A stretch of DNA of 64,000 nt from Candidatus Rifleibacterium amylolyticum (GTDB taxonomy: Bacteria > Muiribacteriota > Ozemobacteria > Ozemobacterales > Ozemobacteraceae): positions 269,219-333,218 of the forward strand of contig JAACJG010000001.1 in the NCBI GenBank assembly GCA_009917695.1. Reading direction: 5' to 3'. Position numbers and translations under genes: made by a program. The notes under the pieces were generated by a model. The model worked only from the letters and a program-made list of their open reading frames with translations. It did not search any database and had not been told where the DNA came from. Of the stretch, positions 9,198 through 17,848 are shown one piece after another. The stretch's first letter is position 1. Every line of letters begins with the position of its first letter.

Positions 9198-12151
9198 AAG
9201 TTATCAAGGCAAGATCACAGGTGAGCTTCTGGCTTTTGCTATCTGTATGGTTGCTGGTAGTCATTTTGCCAGCATTGCTTTTTCGCAGCGCACTTGACAG
9301 ATTTCTGAACTTCAGCCATGAACAGCAGAAACAGCGAGTTAAGCCCCTGCTTTTTGCTGAAATGCAGCAGTTTAAAGAAGATCTCGCCTTTGACGGAATG
9401 CTGCAGGAAGATTTTCAGACATTCGATCGTAAGCAGGGATTTTATGACGTAAACTCTGATGCAGTTACAGCTTCGGCAGCCTGTGATGCCGCCCGTATCC
9501 GCAACGATCTCGAGCGTCATCTGGGTTTTCCTGTGTTTATGGTGATGGCACATGGGGCAGATACTGTTAAAACTGATTACTCTGTGGCAGCAGCTTCTTT
9601 TGCCGAGGTCAAAATGCCGTCGACCACCATGTTGCGGCGTTTCTTCGCTCTGGTTAACGATCAGATGGATCATTCGCAGGTGTTCCCAGAAGAATACCGC
9701 CCGGCCTTTCCTCCTGGCACCGCTTATGAAGACGAAAAGGTGCGCAAGGTATATCTCGAGGGTTTCCTTCAGAACCTGCTTGGAACCAGCATGCCATTCA
9801 ATGTTCAGCCCCGGCGTCTTTATGGCGCAGTTGCCAGTAAAATCGGCGACACCGGGCGTATTTATATTTATTATGGCGCCGGCAGCGTGGCCCGCGGGCA
9901 GGGACGTTGTATTAGCTCAGGCTATCTGGCGGTGATCAGAGCAGCTGACATTGCCGAGAGTCACATAGTCAGAAAAGCCTCGAGCCGGTCGTTTTACCCG
10001 GATCTGTTAAGGCGGATGACTTTTTTGCAGCCGGCAATCGCCGACCCTGACAATTTTTCCTGGCGCGGTTACAGTCAGGTTCGTGAGCAGAACGGCAACT
10101 ATTCTCTGACAACAGTTGTACAGCCCCGTCAGCTGGTTAGAATCGTGCAGAAGGGCGGAATAGTTGCCCGCGATTTTTCAGCTTTTGCCGGGAAGACCAT
10201 GGGTATTGAGGTTTTTTGCCGGCTCAGCCAGCTACAGCACCCGCTATGGCATTATCAGCAGCCGATTTATCTGCTTCTTCGTCTGCTCGTTCTTGCCGGT
10301 GTATTGATTTTCATGCGCCTGTATCTTTTCGGCTTCGATATGCAGATGTCGTTGTCGATCAAGATTTCTCTGGCTGTAGTGGCGGCCGGTTTTTTGCCAT
10401 TACTGAGCCTTCTGCTCAGTATGGCCGCTTATGACGATTCTGCCAGGGCGGCCAGACATGATCGTATTCAGCGCTTTATCAAGATAAGAAACCGGGAAAT
10501 TCAGGATTATCTGTCAGCCTGCCTTAGAATAAAAGAAGAACAGGCGCAGGAGCTCGCAGAAAAAATGGGTGCCATCAATGAACGTCAGCCTCTTGAACTG
10601 CATGATTATCTGCAGGCATGGATGAAAAGACGCCCGATTGATGCTATTCTCTATAAGCCTTTGTTCGGTGAAACCATGACTGTTATCTCACCAGAAGCGG
10701 CGTTGCCAGCCAAAATTGCCAAAAATGCCGATGCGGCAAAGGTGTTTTGCGGATCTATAGCTGAAATGCTGCTTAGTTCACCTTTGCTGAATCCAGACCG
10801 GCAAAGCATGTCGACGCTGCTGACAGAAGGCAGCGGCAACATCGGCAGCACTCATTCAATGATGATAAGTAATGGCCGGATCATCAATCTTGCCAAATTG
10901 CAGGGGCGTTCCCGCATAGCTGTGGTGTTGGCGTGTCGTCCCGGGGAGATCCGTACGCCGGTTGCAGTCATCATGATTATCTACTCTCTTGACCGGCTGA
11001 TCGAAGAAATGCTGCAGGGTATTGTCGACAGGTTTCCAGCAGAAGAAGACCTTGCCGGCTGGCATATTGACCGGGCGTTTGGCGTAGAAGCGGATGGTCA
11101 GATTCATAAATCAATGTTTGCATCTTCATCTCAACTGGATGACGACTTTATCATGAATCAGATGCGGGCCTGTTTCAGTTCGAAGCGCGATATTCAATGG
11201 TTTGGCCGTAAGGGTGGCGAAGAAATGTTCTCTTTTGTCTGTTTTGACCAGAGTTTGCCATTGCTGAATCTTACGGTGATCAGAGTGCCTGCTGCTGCCG
11301 GCGTTATGGCAGGCTTCGAGTTCTGGCGCTGGTTATACCCATTTCTGCTGGTATTGTTCATATTGCTGTTTTCTCGTTATTTTTTCATCGGCCCGGCCCT
11401 GCAGTTGGCGAGAGGGTTGTCGGTCATTGCCGGTGGCGATCTGCAACATCGTCTGCAACTGCATAGCGGCGATGAATTCGAAACTCTGGCCCAGGAGTTC
11501 AACCAGATGGCACAAGGCCTGATGGAAAAGGAACAACTTGAGGCCTATGTCTCAAGCGATGTTCTGGCAGAAGCGCGCGTCTCTGAGGTCGCTCATCTGC
11601 ATCCTGGCGGTGAGCGGATTGTCGCCAGTGTCGCTTTTGTTTCTCTTCTGCCACTGGCTAAAGAAGCTGCTGGTGGTGGCGTGCAGTTGCCGCATATCGA
11701 CAGCTTTCTTGATCTGGCTCAGATTTTATGCGGTGAAACCCATGGTGTCATCGACAAGGTAATCGGTCATAGCCTGATGCTGGTGTTTCGTGCCTCAGGG
11801 AATAATGCCGATCATCAGTTGAATGCCTGTCACATGGTGATGCAGCTTGTTGCAGCAGTTCAGGCCTCGCAACTGGGCAGCAGCTGTCGGGTGGCGGCCG
11901 GGCTGGCGTGTGGCCAGCTGGTTTCCGGCAAAATCGGCTCGCGTAATGGCCGTCTCGATTTTACCGTTATTGGTGACACGGTCAATCTGGCGGCTCGACT
12001 TAAGTCGTATGCCGAGAACCTGGCGGACTCGCCAATACTGATTTCAGAAGAACTACGGGCCGCCGTGGCAGACAGAATTTCAGCCAGACTCGAGAGCGAA
12101 GTGCAGCTCAAGGGTAAGTCTTTACAGACCAGGGTATATCGAATTGCATGA
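9194..12151 (+). CDS. receptor-type class III cyclase, substrate-site (C2-like) half, pair 1
   Basis: The 985-residue paralogue has the same layout as its upstream partner: TM1 (about 12-33), TM hairpin (about 357-412), TM4 (about 709-735), HAMP, then a cyclase domain (about 805-980). Both metal-binding aspartates are gone: S817 in FVSLLPL where FSDIRGF is usual, and H859 in DKVIGH where DKFIGD is usual. The substrate residues are intact: K855, D928, N931 and R935 in VIGDTVNLAARL. This is the exact complement of the upstream protein, so one full active site could form at a heterodimer interface. Lys plus Asp predicts ATP as the substrate. The ATGA overlap suggests coupled translation at equal amounts. 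The alternative is that both proteins are non-catalytic receptors. Confidence 0.92.
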   Translation: MKVIKARSQVSFWLLLSVWLLVVILPALLFRSALDRFLNFSHEQQKQRVKPLLFAEMQQFKEDLAFDGMLQEDFQTFDRKQGFYDVNSDAVTASAACDAARIRNDLERHLGFPVFMVMAHGADTVKTDYSVAAASFAEVKMPSTTMLRRFFALVNDQMDHSQVFPEEYRPAFPPGTAYEDEKVRKVYLEGFLQNLLGTSMPFNVQPRRLYGAVASKIGDTGRIYIYYGAGSVARGQGRCISSGYLAVIRAADIAESHIVRKASSRSFYPDLLRRMTFLQPAIADPDNFSWRGYSQVREQNGNYSLTTVVQPRQLVRIVQKGGIVARDFSAFAGKTMGIEVFCRLSQLQHPLWHYQQPIYLLLRLLVLAGVLIFMRLYLFGFDMQMSLSIKISLAVVAAGFLPLLSLLLSMAAYDDSARAARHDRIQRFIKIRNREIQDYLSACLRIKEEQAQELAEKMGAINERQPLELHDYLQAWMKRRPIDAILYKPLFGETMTVISPEAALPAKIAKNADAAKVFCGSIAEMLLSSPLLNPDRQSMSTLLTEGSGNIGSTHSMMISNGRIINLAKLQGRSRIAVVLACRPGEIRTPVAVIMIIYSLDRLIEEMLQGIVDRFPAEEDLAGWHIDRAFGVEADGQIHKSMFASSSQLDDDFIMNQMRACFSSKRDIQWFGRKGGEEMFSFVCFDQSLPLLNLTVIRVPAAAGVMAGFEFWRWLYPFLLVLFILLFSRYFFIGPALQLARGLSVIAGGDLQHRLQLHSGDEFETLAQEFNQMAQGLMEKEQLEAYVSSDVLAEARVSEVAHLHPGGERIVASVAFVSLLPLAKEAAGGGVQLPHIDSFLDLAQILCGETHGVIDKVIGHSLMLVFRASGNNADHQLNACHMVMQLVAAVQASQLGSSCRVAAGLACGQLVSGKIGSRNGRLDFTVIGDTVNLAARLKSYAENLADSPILISEELRAAVADRISARLESEVQLKGKSLQTRVYRIA

Positions 12152-12215
12152 CAGCATTCTTGTTTTTGCAGCAGAGATTGGTTAAAATCACATATCCGAC
12201 AGAAGGCAGGTAAAA

Positions 12216-12602
12216 ATGAAAAAACGTATTGAGAGCGCGATCAGACTTATTCTGGAAAATGCCGGCGAGGGCTGGTTCATAATACTTGAAGAGCCGACCG
12301 ATGAGAAGTTTGTTCAATTCGCCTATGACGAAGACACGGGGCTGATCTTCGATCTGCCGTTTCAGGCACTCGACGAAGACGAGCTGGCGCGGGCCCGCCA
12401 GGTGCTCGGCGAGGCAGGGGTCGGTGATGAAGTTGCCGGAATTTTTGATTCGCCAGATGGCGAGCAGATTGGGGAACAGCGCTCTTTCAATACGATGATC
12501 GGCCGTGATGTTGCCCGGGCAGTAGAACTTGTGCACAAAGTGTTTACTTATGTCTACGGTTTCGACGATAGAACCAGGTTTGATGTCACGATAAGCCGAT
12601 AA
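12216..12602 (+). CDS. hypothetical protein, 128 residues
   Basis: The protein is small, acidic and soluble, with no signal peptide or membrane segment. AGGCAGG lies 7 bases before the ATG. The start (an amphipathic helix, then GEGWFIILEEP and KFVQFAYDEDTGLIFDLP) alternates strands and helices like TY-Chap or secretion-chaperone folds, but this is an impression and not an assignment. It follows the first cyclase pair after 64 bases on the same strand, with no terminator between them, so it may be the last gene of that transcript. It could also be expressed with the zinc-ribbon membrane protein that begins 50 bases later. Function is unknown. Confidence 0.7.
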   Translation: MKKRIESAIRLILENAGEGWFIILEEPTDEKFVQFAYDEDTGLIFDLPFQALDEDELARARQVLGEAGVGDEVAGIFDSPDGEQIGEQRSFNTMIGRDVARAVELVHKVFTYVYGFDDRTRFDVTISR

Positions 12603-12651
12603 GCAATAAAGGCATCGAGTTATTACAGGGGCAACAGAAGGTGGCAGAGCG

Positions 12652-13815
12652 GTGAAGAAAGAAAAAGCGGCGATCACGACAGTGTCAGACAAATGCCGTT
12701 ATTGCAGGAGTGAGATTCCGGCTGGCGCAGTTAAGTGCTGTCATTGCCAGGAATGGCTCGATGGTCGGGCCGAATCAGCAATTGAAGCTGATGAAATCAT
12801 GGTTGCGCCAAGAGACCCCGCGGTCAGACCGGCACAACTGCCGCCGGCATGTTTTCAAAGCCGGCTGGCGGCAACGATTCCACAGGTAAGCTACTGGACT
12901 TTCTATTTTGCCCTGAGTATGCTGTTTTATATCGTGATCGCTCTGCACTGGACCTTTGGCCCTGAAGACAGAATCTTCCTGATCTCGTTCATGTTTAACG
13001 CCATGCAGATGTTCTTTTCGGCGGCCGGCATGGTCTGGTTCGAAAAACTGCTCGACCGCTTCCGAGCCGAAATACCGGTAATAACTGGCTGGAGCGCGGA
13101 ACGCAGCGAAGAATACTATCTCAAGAACCGCGAGAGGGTTTTTGCAAACGGAGTGCCCCTGGCTGTTGGCCTGATAATATGTACAATAGCAGTGATTGGC
13201 GACAGTCAGGTGATTGGCATGCCTTTTGCCACTGAAGCGGGGCGGGTCGCTTATCTCATGTACGAGTTCAGCTTTCTTTTCTGGAGCGCATCTGCCATAG
13301 TTTATTTTATCAAGTTCGCCATGTTTATCAGAGAATTTGGCGACCTTGAACTGCGCATACTTATCATCCAGGAAGAAGAATCCGGCATCCGCATGCTCGG
13401 CAAGTTCATTTTGCAGACAACGCTGTTTGCGGTAATTCCCTATATCTGCAGCATAACCGCCCGCCATATCGGTGGCTGGAACTTTTCGTCGCTGCTGTCG
13501 GTATGGTTCGCGCTTTTCGGCATTTCGATACTTTTTTATCTGTTCTGGCCGATCTACAACATTCATCGCGCCATGATCAGAGAGAAAGACCGCAAGCTCA
13601 ATCTCGTTTCATACGAGCTTAACAGCCTGCTTTCGCGGCCACGTCTCGAAAGAGAGAATATCCACAAGGTACGAAACCTGCTCGAGATTCGTAACTATCT
13701 GCACGAAATCAACACCTGGCCATTCGATATGAACAAGGTGGTCGGGCTTCTTTCAGCGGTAATCATACCCATGGCCTCGATTCTGGTTGACCGCGCGCTC
13801 AAGGGCGGGCAGTAA
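12652..13815 (+). CDS. zinc-ribbon multispanning membrane protein, unknown function
   Basis: The 387-residue product starts with GTG, preceded at suitable distance by AAGGTGG. Residues 15-36 form a small zinc ribbon (CRYCRSEIPAGAVKCCHC, two CxxC pairs), followed by a linker and about seven hydrophobic segments between residues 75 and 385. Several Tyr/Trp-rich helices and a Lys/Arg-rich loop before the last helix suggest an inner-membrane protein with a cytoplasmic zinc ribbon. I do not recognise the family. A 59-residue single-TM protein follows 27 bases later with its own strong ribosome binding site and is probably co-transcribed. Confidence 0.75.
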   Translation: MKKEKAAITTVSDKCRYCRSEIPAGAVKCCHCQEWLDGRAESAIEADEIMVAPRDPAVRPAQLPPACFQSRLAATIPQVSYWTFYFALSMLFYIVIALHWTFGPEDRIFLISFMFNAMQMFFSAAGMVWFEKLLDRFRAEIPVITGWSAERSEEYYLKNRERVFANGVPLAVGLIICTIAVIGDSQVIGMPFATEAGRVAYLMYEFSFLFWSASAIVYFIKFAMFIREFGDLELRILIIQEEESGIRMLGKFILQTTLFAVIPYICSITARHIGGWNFSSLLSVWFALFGISILFYLFWPIYNIHRAMIREKDRKLNLVSYELNSLLSRPRLERENIHKVRNLLEIRNYLHEINTWPFDMNKVVGLLSAVIIPMASILVDRALKGGQ

Positions 13816-13842
13816 CGAACAAACGCATTAAAGGAGATTGTT

Positions 13843-14022
13843 GTGGTCGGCACAATCGAAGTATATGTGATTGCTTATCTGATTCTGCTGGTGGTGCTGA
13901 TAGTGATTGCCTTTGCCTGTCTTAAAGCAGTTTTTACGCTGACTAAAGGCCTTAACGAGGTCATCAGGGGACTTGCTGCTATCGAGCAGCGTCTGGCCAG
14001 ACTCGAGCAAAATCAGGACTGA
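13843..14022 (+). CDS. small single-TM protein with C-terminal coiled coil, 59 residues
   Basis: This short gene starts with GTG six bases after a perfect AAGGAG. The product begins MVGTIEVYVIAY, has one strongly hydrophobic segment (residues about 8-31), and ends with a heptad-like amphipathic helix (LAAIEQRLARLEQNQD). It looks like a small membrane-anchored oligomerisation or regulatory subunit, with the coiled coil most likely cytoplasmic. It sits 27 bases after the zinc-ribbon membrane protein, a natural partner. The codon use and strong ribosome binding site argue that it is real despite its size. Function is unknown. Confidence 0.72.
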   Translation: MVGTIEVYVIAYLILLVVLIVIAFACLKAVFTLTKGLNEVIRGLAAIEQRLARLEQNQD

Positions 14023-14041
14023 GAGCCGGCTCTTAATTTGT

Positions 14042-14866
14042 TCAGGCGAACATGACCAGACTCAGAGCCATCAACATCATGCCACTGACCACACCGTAAA
14101 TGCACAGATGATGTTCGCCATACTTTTCAGCGGCCGGCAGCAGCTGGTCAAGCGAAATGAAGACCATGATTCCGGCGACTCCGGCAAATAGAAGGCCGAA
14201 CAGAGTGTCGTTAAAAAATGGCATCAGCAGAAAATAGCCGACCATGGCACCGATTGGTTCTGACATGCCCGACAAGAACGAGTATAAAAATGCCTTGCGG
14301 CGACTGCCGGTCGAGTGATAAATCGGCACTGAAACCGCAATTCCTTCTGGAATATTGTGTATGGCAATCGCGACAGCGATACTCACGCCAAGTGTCGGTT
14401 CTTTTAGTGCTGCAGTAAAAGTCGCGAGTCCTTCGGGGAAGTTGTGTATGCCGATCGCCAGAGCCGAGAAAATGCCCATGCGATGTAGCGCGGCCGTGCT
14501 CGGTTCTTTCGCGGTTTTTTCCGGGCATTCTTTGAGTTCGGCAACTTCGCGGGCTTCGTGCGGATTTTCGAAGTCAGGCACGAACTTGTCAATTAGAGTG
14601 GTGAGAAACATTCCACAGAAGAATGCTACGGTAGTTGCCAGATAGCCCTTGGTTTCTCCCATACAGCCAACCAGCGATTCCTTGGCCTTGAAGAAGATTT
14701 CTATCATCGAAACGTAGATCATGACGCCAGCCGAAAAGCCAAGCGCGACTGCCAGAAATTTTTTGTCGGTCTTTTTTGAGAAGAATGCAAGCAGACTGCC
14801 GATGCCGGTTGCCAGGCCGGCCAGCAGGGTAAGTACAAAGGCAAAAAGCACGTTTTCCTGATACAT
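14042..14866 (-). CDS. zupT: ZupT-type ZIP metal transporter
   Basis: The 274-residue inner-membrane protein has about eight helices and both metal-site motifs of the ZIP/GufA branch, HNFPEGLATF and HNIPEGIAVS, which line the transport path and bind zinc or iron. A charged loop (EKTAKEPST region) separates helices 3 and 4 as in ZupT. The frame is open up to 14950, but the chosen ATG at 14866 has GGAG 7 bases upstream and matches the usual ZupT start; the longer N-terminus would be read from the neighbouring repeat. It should import zinc and other divalent cations by a passive mechanism. No metal-responsive operator could be recognised upstream. Confidence 0.92.
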   Translation of the reverse strand: MYQENVLFAFVLTLLAGLATGIGSLLAFFSKKTDKKFLAVALGFSAGVMIYVSMIEIFFKAKESLVGCMGETKGYLATTVAFFCGMFLTTLIDKFVPDFENPHEAREVAELKECPEKTAKEPSTAALHRMGIFSALAIGIHNFPEGLATFTAALKEPTLGVSIAVAIAIHNIPEGIAVSVPIYHSTGSRRKAFLYSFLSGMSEPIGAMVGYFLLMPFFNDTLFGLLFAGVAGIMVFISLDQLLPAAEKYGEHHLCIYGVVSGMMLMALSLVMFA

Positions 14867-14945
14867 GGTGTGACTCCGTGAATACATTAAAAATTTCGCT
14901 ACAAATTTACCACAAAAGGGTATATTTAGATAGAAAGCACAATCA

Positions 14946-15058
14946 GCCAAAGCAATTCTCGGTAAAAAATGTCATTGCGAAGAGCGAAGCCCTGAAGCAA
15001 TCCTGCTGTTGATGAGATTGGCTCAGAGCCGGTTTGCTTCAGGCATAACGCATTGAGC
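14946..15058. repeat. degenerate palindromic intergenic repeat
   Basis: The left edge is GCCAAAGCAATTCTCG (14946-14961), which recurs at 63157-63172. Then comes GTCATTGCGAAGAGCGAAGC with a partly complementary arm ending in ATAACGCATTG near 15055. It is a worn copy of the palindromic family seen cleanly at 20.2 and 36.1 kb. It lies between the divergent zupT and phosphoesterase genes. Confidence 0.7.
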
Positions 15059-15133
15059 TTTTTATAGAGTGTGAGTGAATTTTGCTGGTGGGATCTGCTT
15101 CGAGTGATCACAAATGATCTGAGGGAGGCCTGT

Positions 15134-16312
15134 ATGAAAGGAAGAACCGTATTTGTCAGCGATCTGCATATCGGCACCGGCGCCGAAACCAACTGGTATC
15201 AGAAGGGTGTTCATGAGCCGCTTTTGAAAAACTTTCTGCGCTATCTGCAGTCTGATGAAAACCATGTCGATGAACTCGTAATTCTCGGCGACTGGTTTGA
15301 CCTGTGGAATTATCATCCGTTTTCTTCACCACCCGACGTGGCTCTGATCATGCGACAGAATCCGGCTCTTTTTCAGCGTCACGCTGATGGTGATTTTGTC
15401 AGTCTTCTCGACCGGGTCAAGGTCCGCTATATTAACGGCGATCACGATATGGAAGTGGAATTGCGCGAGGTCAACCGGCTGTTGTCTGCATTAACCGATC
15501 GCCGAATCCTGCCTGGTCATGGCAATGACTTTGAAAAGCCAGCCCTTGCCAATACCTATTATATGAACGGGCCGATCTGGGCCGAGCATGGTAACCAGCA
15601 CGATCTTTTCAACAAGCCGTCACTGACCGAGGCAAACCCACTGGCTCCTCTACCACTGGGTTATTTTGTCAACCGCATATATTGTCATTATCTTCAGAAG
15701 AGGATCGCCAGTGTACACCGGGCCGATGCCGCAGCGGTTTCCGGCTGCTGTGAGACCAGTCTCGAAAGCTATGGAATCACGCTTGAAGGCCTGTTACAGG
15801 AACTTATGCATCAGCTGAAAAAGGGCGACAAGCTCAATCCGGCCAGTATAATCCTCAAGATGATGATGCAGCATAACCGCAATAATCAGCTTGAATTCAA
15901 GCTTGGTGGCAAAAGCCTGAGCGAGGTAAATACCGACGGCATTGCCCGCTTCTATCCGGACCTGATCAGCGAAGAGAACTTCTACGATGCCATGTGCGAA
16001 GCCGAAGTCGCTTTCGATGGGCTGGCACACTTTGCCCGTCAACATGTCAACAAGAACCCGCACACCCGAGTTGTGGTAATGGGCCATACTCATTGTGCCC
16101 TTAATATGTACTGCGGCAGTCTCAAAAACCATGTATTCGCCAATACCGGCTATTTCTGCCCGCCACAGCCTGACATAGATTCTGGCCTGCACCTGCCCGG
16201 CTTCGTCGAAGTCGACAGCTTCAATGATGGCAGCCTGAAAGTCACCCAGAAAATCGTCAGCGGCACCCTCGACGAAGACATCAGAGAAATATCGGCCCTG
16301 CGGGTGTATTAA
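15134..16312 (+). CDS. calcineurin-like metallophosphoesterase
   Basis: The product is 392 residues from ATG 15134, which follows GAGGGAGG by 5 bases; the frame is open further upstream, but that stretch lacks a ribosome binding site. The metal-binding motifs of the family occur in order: SDLHIG, GDWFDLW, NGDHDME and GHTH (VMGHTHCA). The active site should hold two divalent metals and hydrolyse a phosphoester. The spacing of the motifs recalls UDP-diacylglucosamine pyrophosphatases, but the protein is much longer because of a central insert (about residues 150-290). The substrate therefore cannot be assigned. It has no signal peptide, so it is cytoplasmic. A strong terminator follows the stop. 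Confidence 0.88.
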   Translation: MKGRTVFVSDLHIGTGAETNWYQKGVHEPLLKNFLRYLQSDENHVDELVILGDWFDLWNYHPFSSPPDVALIMRQNPALFQRHADGDFVSLLDRVKVRYINGDHDMEVELREVNRLLSALTDRRILPGHGNDFEKPALANTYYMNGPIWAEHGNQHDLFNKPSLTEANPLAPLPLGYFVNRIYCHYLQKRIASVHRADAAAVSGCCETSLESYGITLEGLLQELMHQLKKGDKLNPASIILKMMMQHNRNNQLEFKLGGKSLSEVNTDGIARFYPDLISEENFYDAMCEAEVAFDGLAHFARQHVNKNPHTRVVVMGHTHCALNMYCGSLKNHVFANTGYFCPPQPDIDSGLHLPGFVEVDSFNDGSLKVTQKIVSGTLDEDIREISALRVY

Positions 16313-16338
16313 ACTTTCTGCAGTTTGCGTATTGTTAA

Positions 16339-16377
16339 AGCAGCCTGTTTGTGCTAAAACAGGCTGCTGAACTTTTT
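16339..16377 (+). terminator. intrinsic terminator after the phosphoesterase gene
   Basis: A perfect 12-base stem (AGCAGCCTGTTT at 16339-16350 with AAACAGGCTGCT at 16357-16368), a 6-base loop and a run of five T at 16373-16377 after GAAC. Confidence 0.85.
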
Positions 16378-16451
16378 GCAACTCATTTGTTGTGCATATA
16401 GTATCTTAGTATTGCAGCAGCTGTCACGGCAAACTGCGGAAGTTGGACCAG

Positions 16452-17567
16452 ATGAAATTTTCATTCAGCCTGTATTTTCAGATAACCATACTTTTTGTGT
16501 TACTCAGTATTTTTTCGGTGCTTGGTGCCGGGTCTCTCAACTATCTTGAGAGCCGCAAAATCATTATCGATCAGTTCAATAAGTCGATGCTCGACACTGC
16601 TACGATAATAGGTTCGAGTCTGAGCGGAAAAGCCGATGACGCTGCTGAAGCGATAATGCGCCTCAGTCGTCATCAGGTTCTGCATTCAGCAGACTCTGCC
16701 GAGATACAGCGCTTTCTCCAGGTCGCCGTAGACTCTTCTTCTCTTTTCAATAACATCTACTATTTTTCGCCTGAAGGCCCGCTGAAGGCAGCCGCTTATG
16801 CCGACGGTCGCGATGTCGCCCGCTATGCCGGCGAAAATTTTCTTGCCTACGCCGATCAGGAAAAAACTCATGACGTCTATCACGATCTCGTTCACGCGCT
16901 TGAAGCTCGAACTCCGGTGTTTTCGGCCTTTTTTAAATCAGCTACCGGAACATTGATGAATTCTTTTATCGTGCCGGTCGTCAGCGAAGATGGTAGTGTT
17001 GTCGGGCTGCTCAGCTGCGGCATCGCACTCGACAGCTCTTTTAAGCTGCTCGAAATGATGAAGACGCTCAAGCCGCACCCAGATGGCTATATCGCACTGG
17101 TCGATGTCGAAGGGAAGGTATTGCTCAGCGCCGGTGAGATGCCGGTCGAGCTGGTGCCCGGTCGCGACTGGGCCAGTCGCGAAGACAAGCTGGTCAGCGC
17201 CGCTGGCTACCTGCAAGCAGTCATCAGCATGGAAAAAGCCGGGCTCGGTGTTTGCTGTGGCGTGCCGGAGGCGGCAGTAGCAGGATTGTTAAAACGTCTG
17301 CATGATTCAAACGTGCTTTTTACTTTGCTGGTTGGTATTCTCGCTTCTTTGGCCGGCATCGTGGCTGCATATATTCTGGTGTCACCACTTACTGCTCTGG
17401 TGAATGGACTTCGCCGCCTGCAAAAAGACGAGGCTGCACCAAGACTGGTTTGCCGTGCTTCCGGTGAAATTGCCGAAGCAATCGCGATTTACCACGAAAT
17501 GCGCGAACAACGTCAGCGATCTTCTTCCCGCCATCCTGCGACTTCGTCTGACCCTGGCGCAAAATGA
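16452..17567 (+). CDS. membrane sensor with Cache-like domain, output domain apparently lost
   Basis: The product is 371 residues. ATG 16452 is preferred over the in-frame TTG at 16443 because GGAAG lies 9 bases before it. Features are TM1 (about 10-30), a double-Cache-like periplasmic sensor (about 35-285, with YYFSPEGP and GYIALVDVEGKVLLS), TM2 (about 290-315) and a short HAMP-like stretch. The protein then stops with no kinase, cyclase, phosphatase or methyl-accepting domain. The last residues (HPATSSDPGAK) are read from a copy of the intergenic palindromic repeat (CATCCTGCGAC ... AAATGAC). The simplest reading is that a repeat inserted and cut the gene from its output domain. It might also be a stand-alone sensor subunit. 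Confidence 0.75.
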   Translation: MKFSFSLYFQITILFVLLSIFSVLGAGSLNYLESRKIIIDQFNKSMLDTATIIGSSLSGKADDAAEAIMRLSRHQVLHSADSAEIQRFLQVAVDSSSLFNNIYYFSPEGPLKAAAYADGRDVARYAGENFLAYADQEKTHDVYHDLVHALEARTPVFSAFFKSATGTLMNSFIVPVVSEDGSVVGLLSCGIALDSSFKLLEMMKTLKPHPDGYIALVDVEGKVLLSAGEMPVELVPGRDWASREDKLVSAAGYLQAVISMEKAGLGVCCGVPEAAVAGLLKRLHDSNVLFTLLVGILASLAGIVAAYILVSPLTALVNGLRRLQKDEAAPRLVCRASGEIAEAIAIYHEMREQRQRSSSRHPATSSDPGAK

Positions 17568-17786
17568 CAAAGAACCTCGCACAAAGCCACTAAGACACGA
17601 AAATAGAGCCAGGAAAGAAAAGAAAGAAATCCGCCGATTTCACCGATTGAAGAAAAGACGCTCTTCTTCTCTTAATCGCTATCGGGTATCGGGTCTCGGG
17701 ATCGTAGTCGATCTTCTCTTTTTCTTCTCTCAATTCTGCTTTTTATTCTCCGTGCCTCTGCGGCTCTGCGTGAGCTCTTTTAGATA
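17530..17786. repeat. composite inverted-repeat region between sensor and secreted-protein genes
   Basis: It begins with CATCCTGCGACTTCG and AAATGAC, as in the repeats at 41.1 and 63.2 kb. Imperfect inverted arms follow, CTCGCACAAAGCCACTAAG near 17577 and CTCTGCGGCTCTGCGTGAG near 17757, enclosing homopurine and pyrimidine-rich stretches. No credible gene lies in 17568-18057; short open frames here only read through the repeat. Confidence 0.65.
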
Positions 17787-17848
17787 ATGTTTAGATAATG
17801 TTTTCTGTACGTCTTTTACCGGGAATTGCTGAATTTGTTTTTGACAGC

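Noticed and set aside
12775-13566. Long open frame on the minus strand (263 codons)
   Set aside because: It is antisense to the zinc-ribbon membrane protein, whose TM pattern and zinc motif show the plus strand is coding.
16608-16624. GGTTCGAGTCT, like a tRNA T-loop
   Set aside because: It lies inside a good coding frame and no acceptor or anticodon stems surround it.
17404-17787. Open frame of 127 codons running out of the sensor gene
   Set aside because: It reads through the repeat region out of frame with the sensor, and the product is low-complexity basic sequence.
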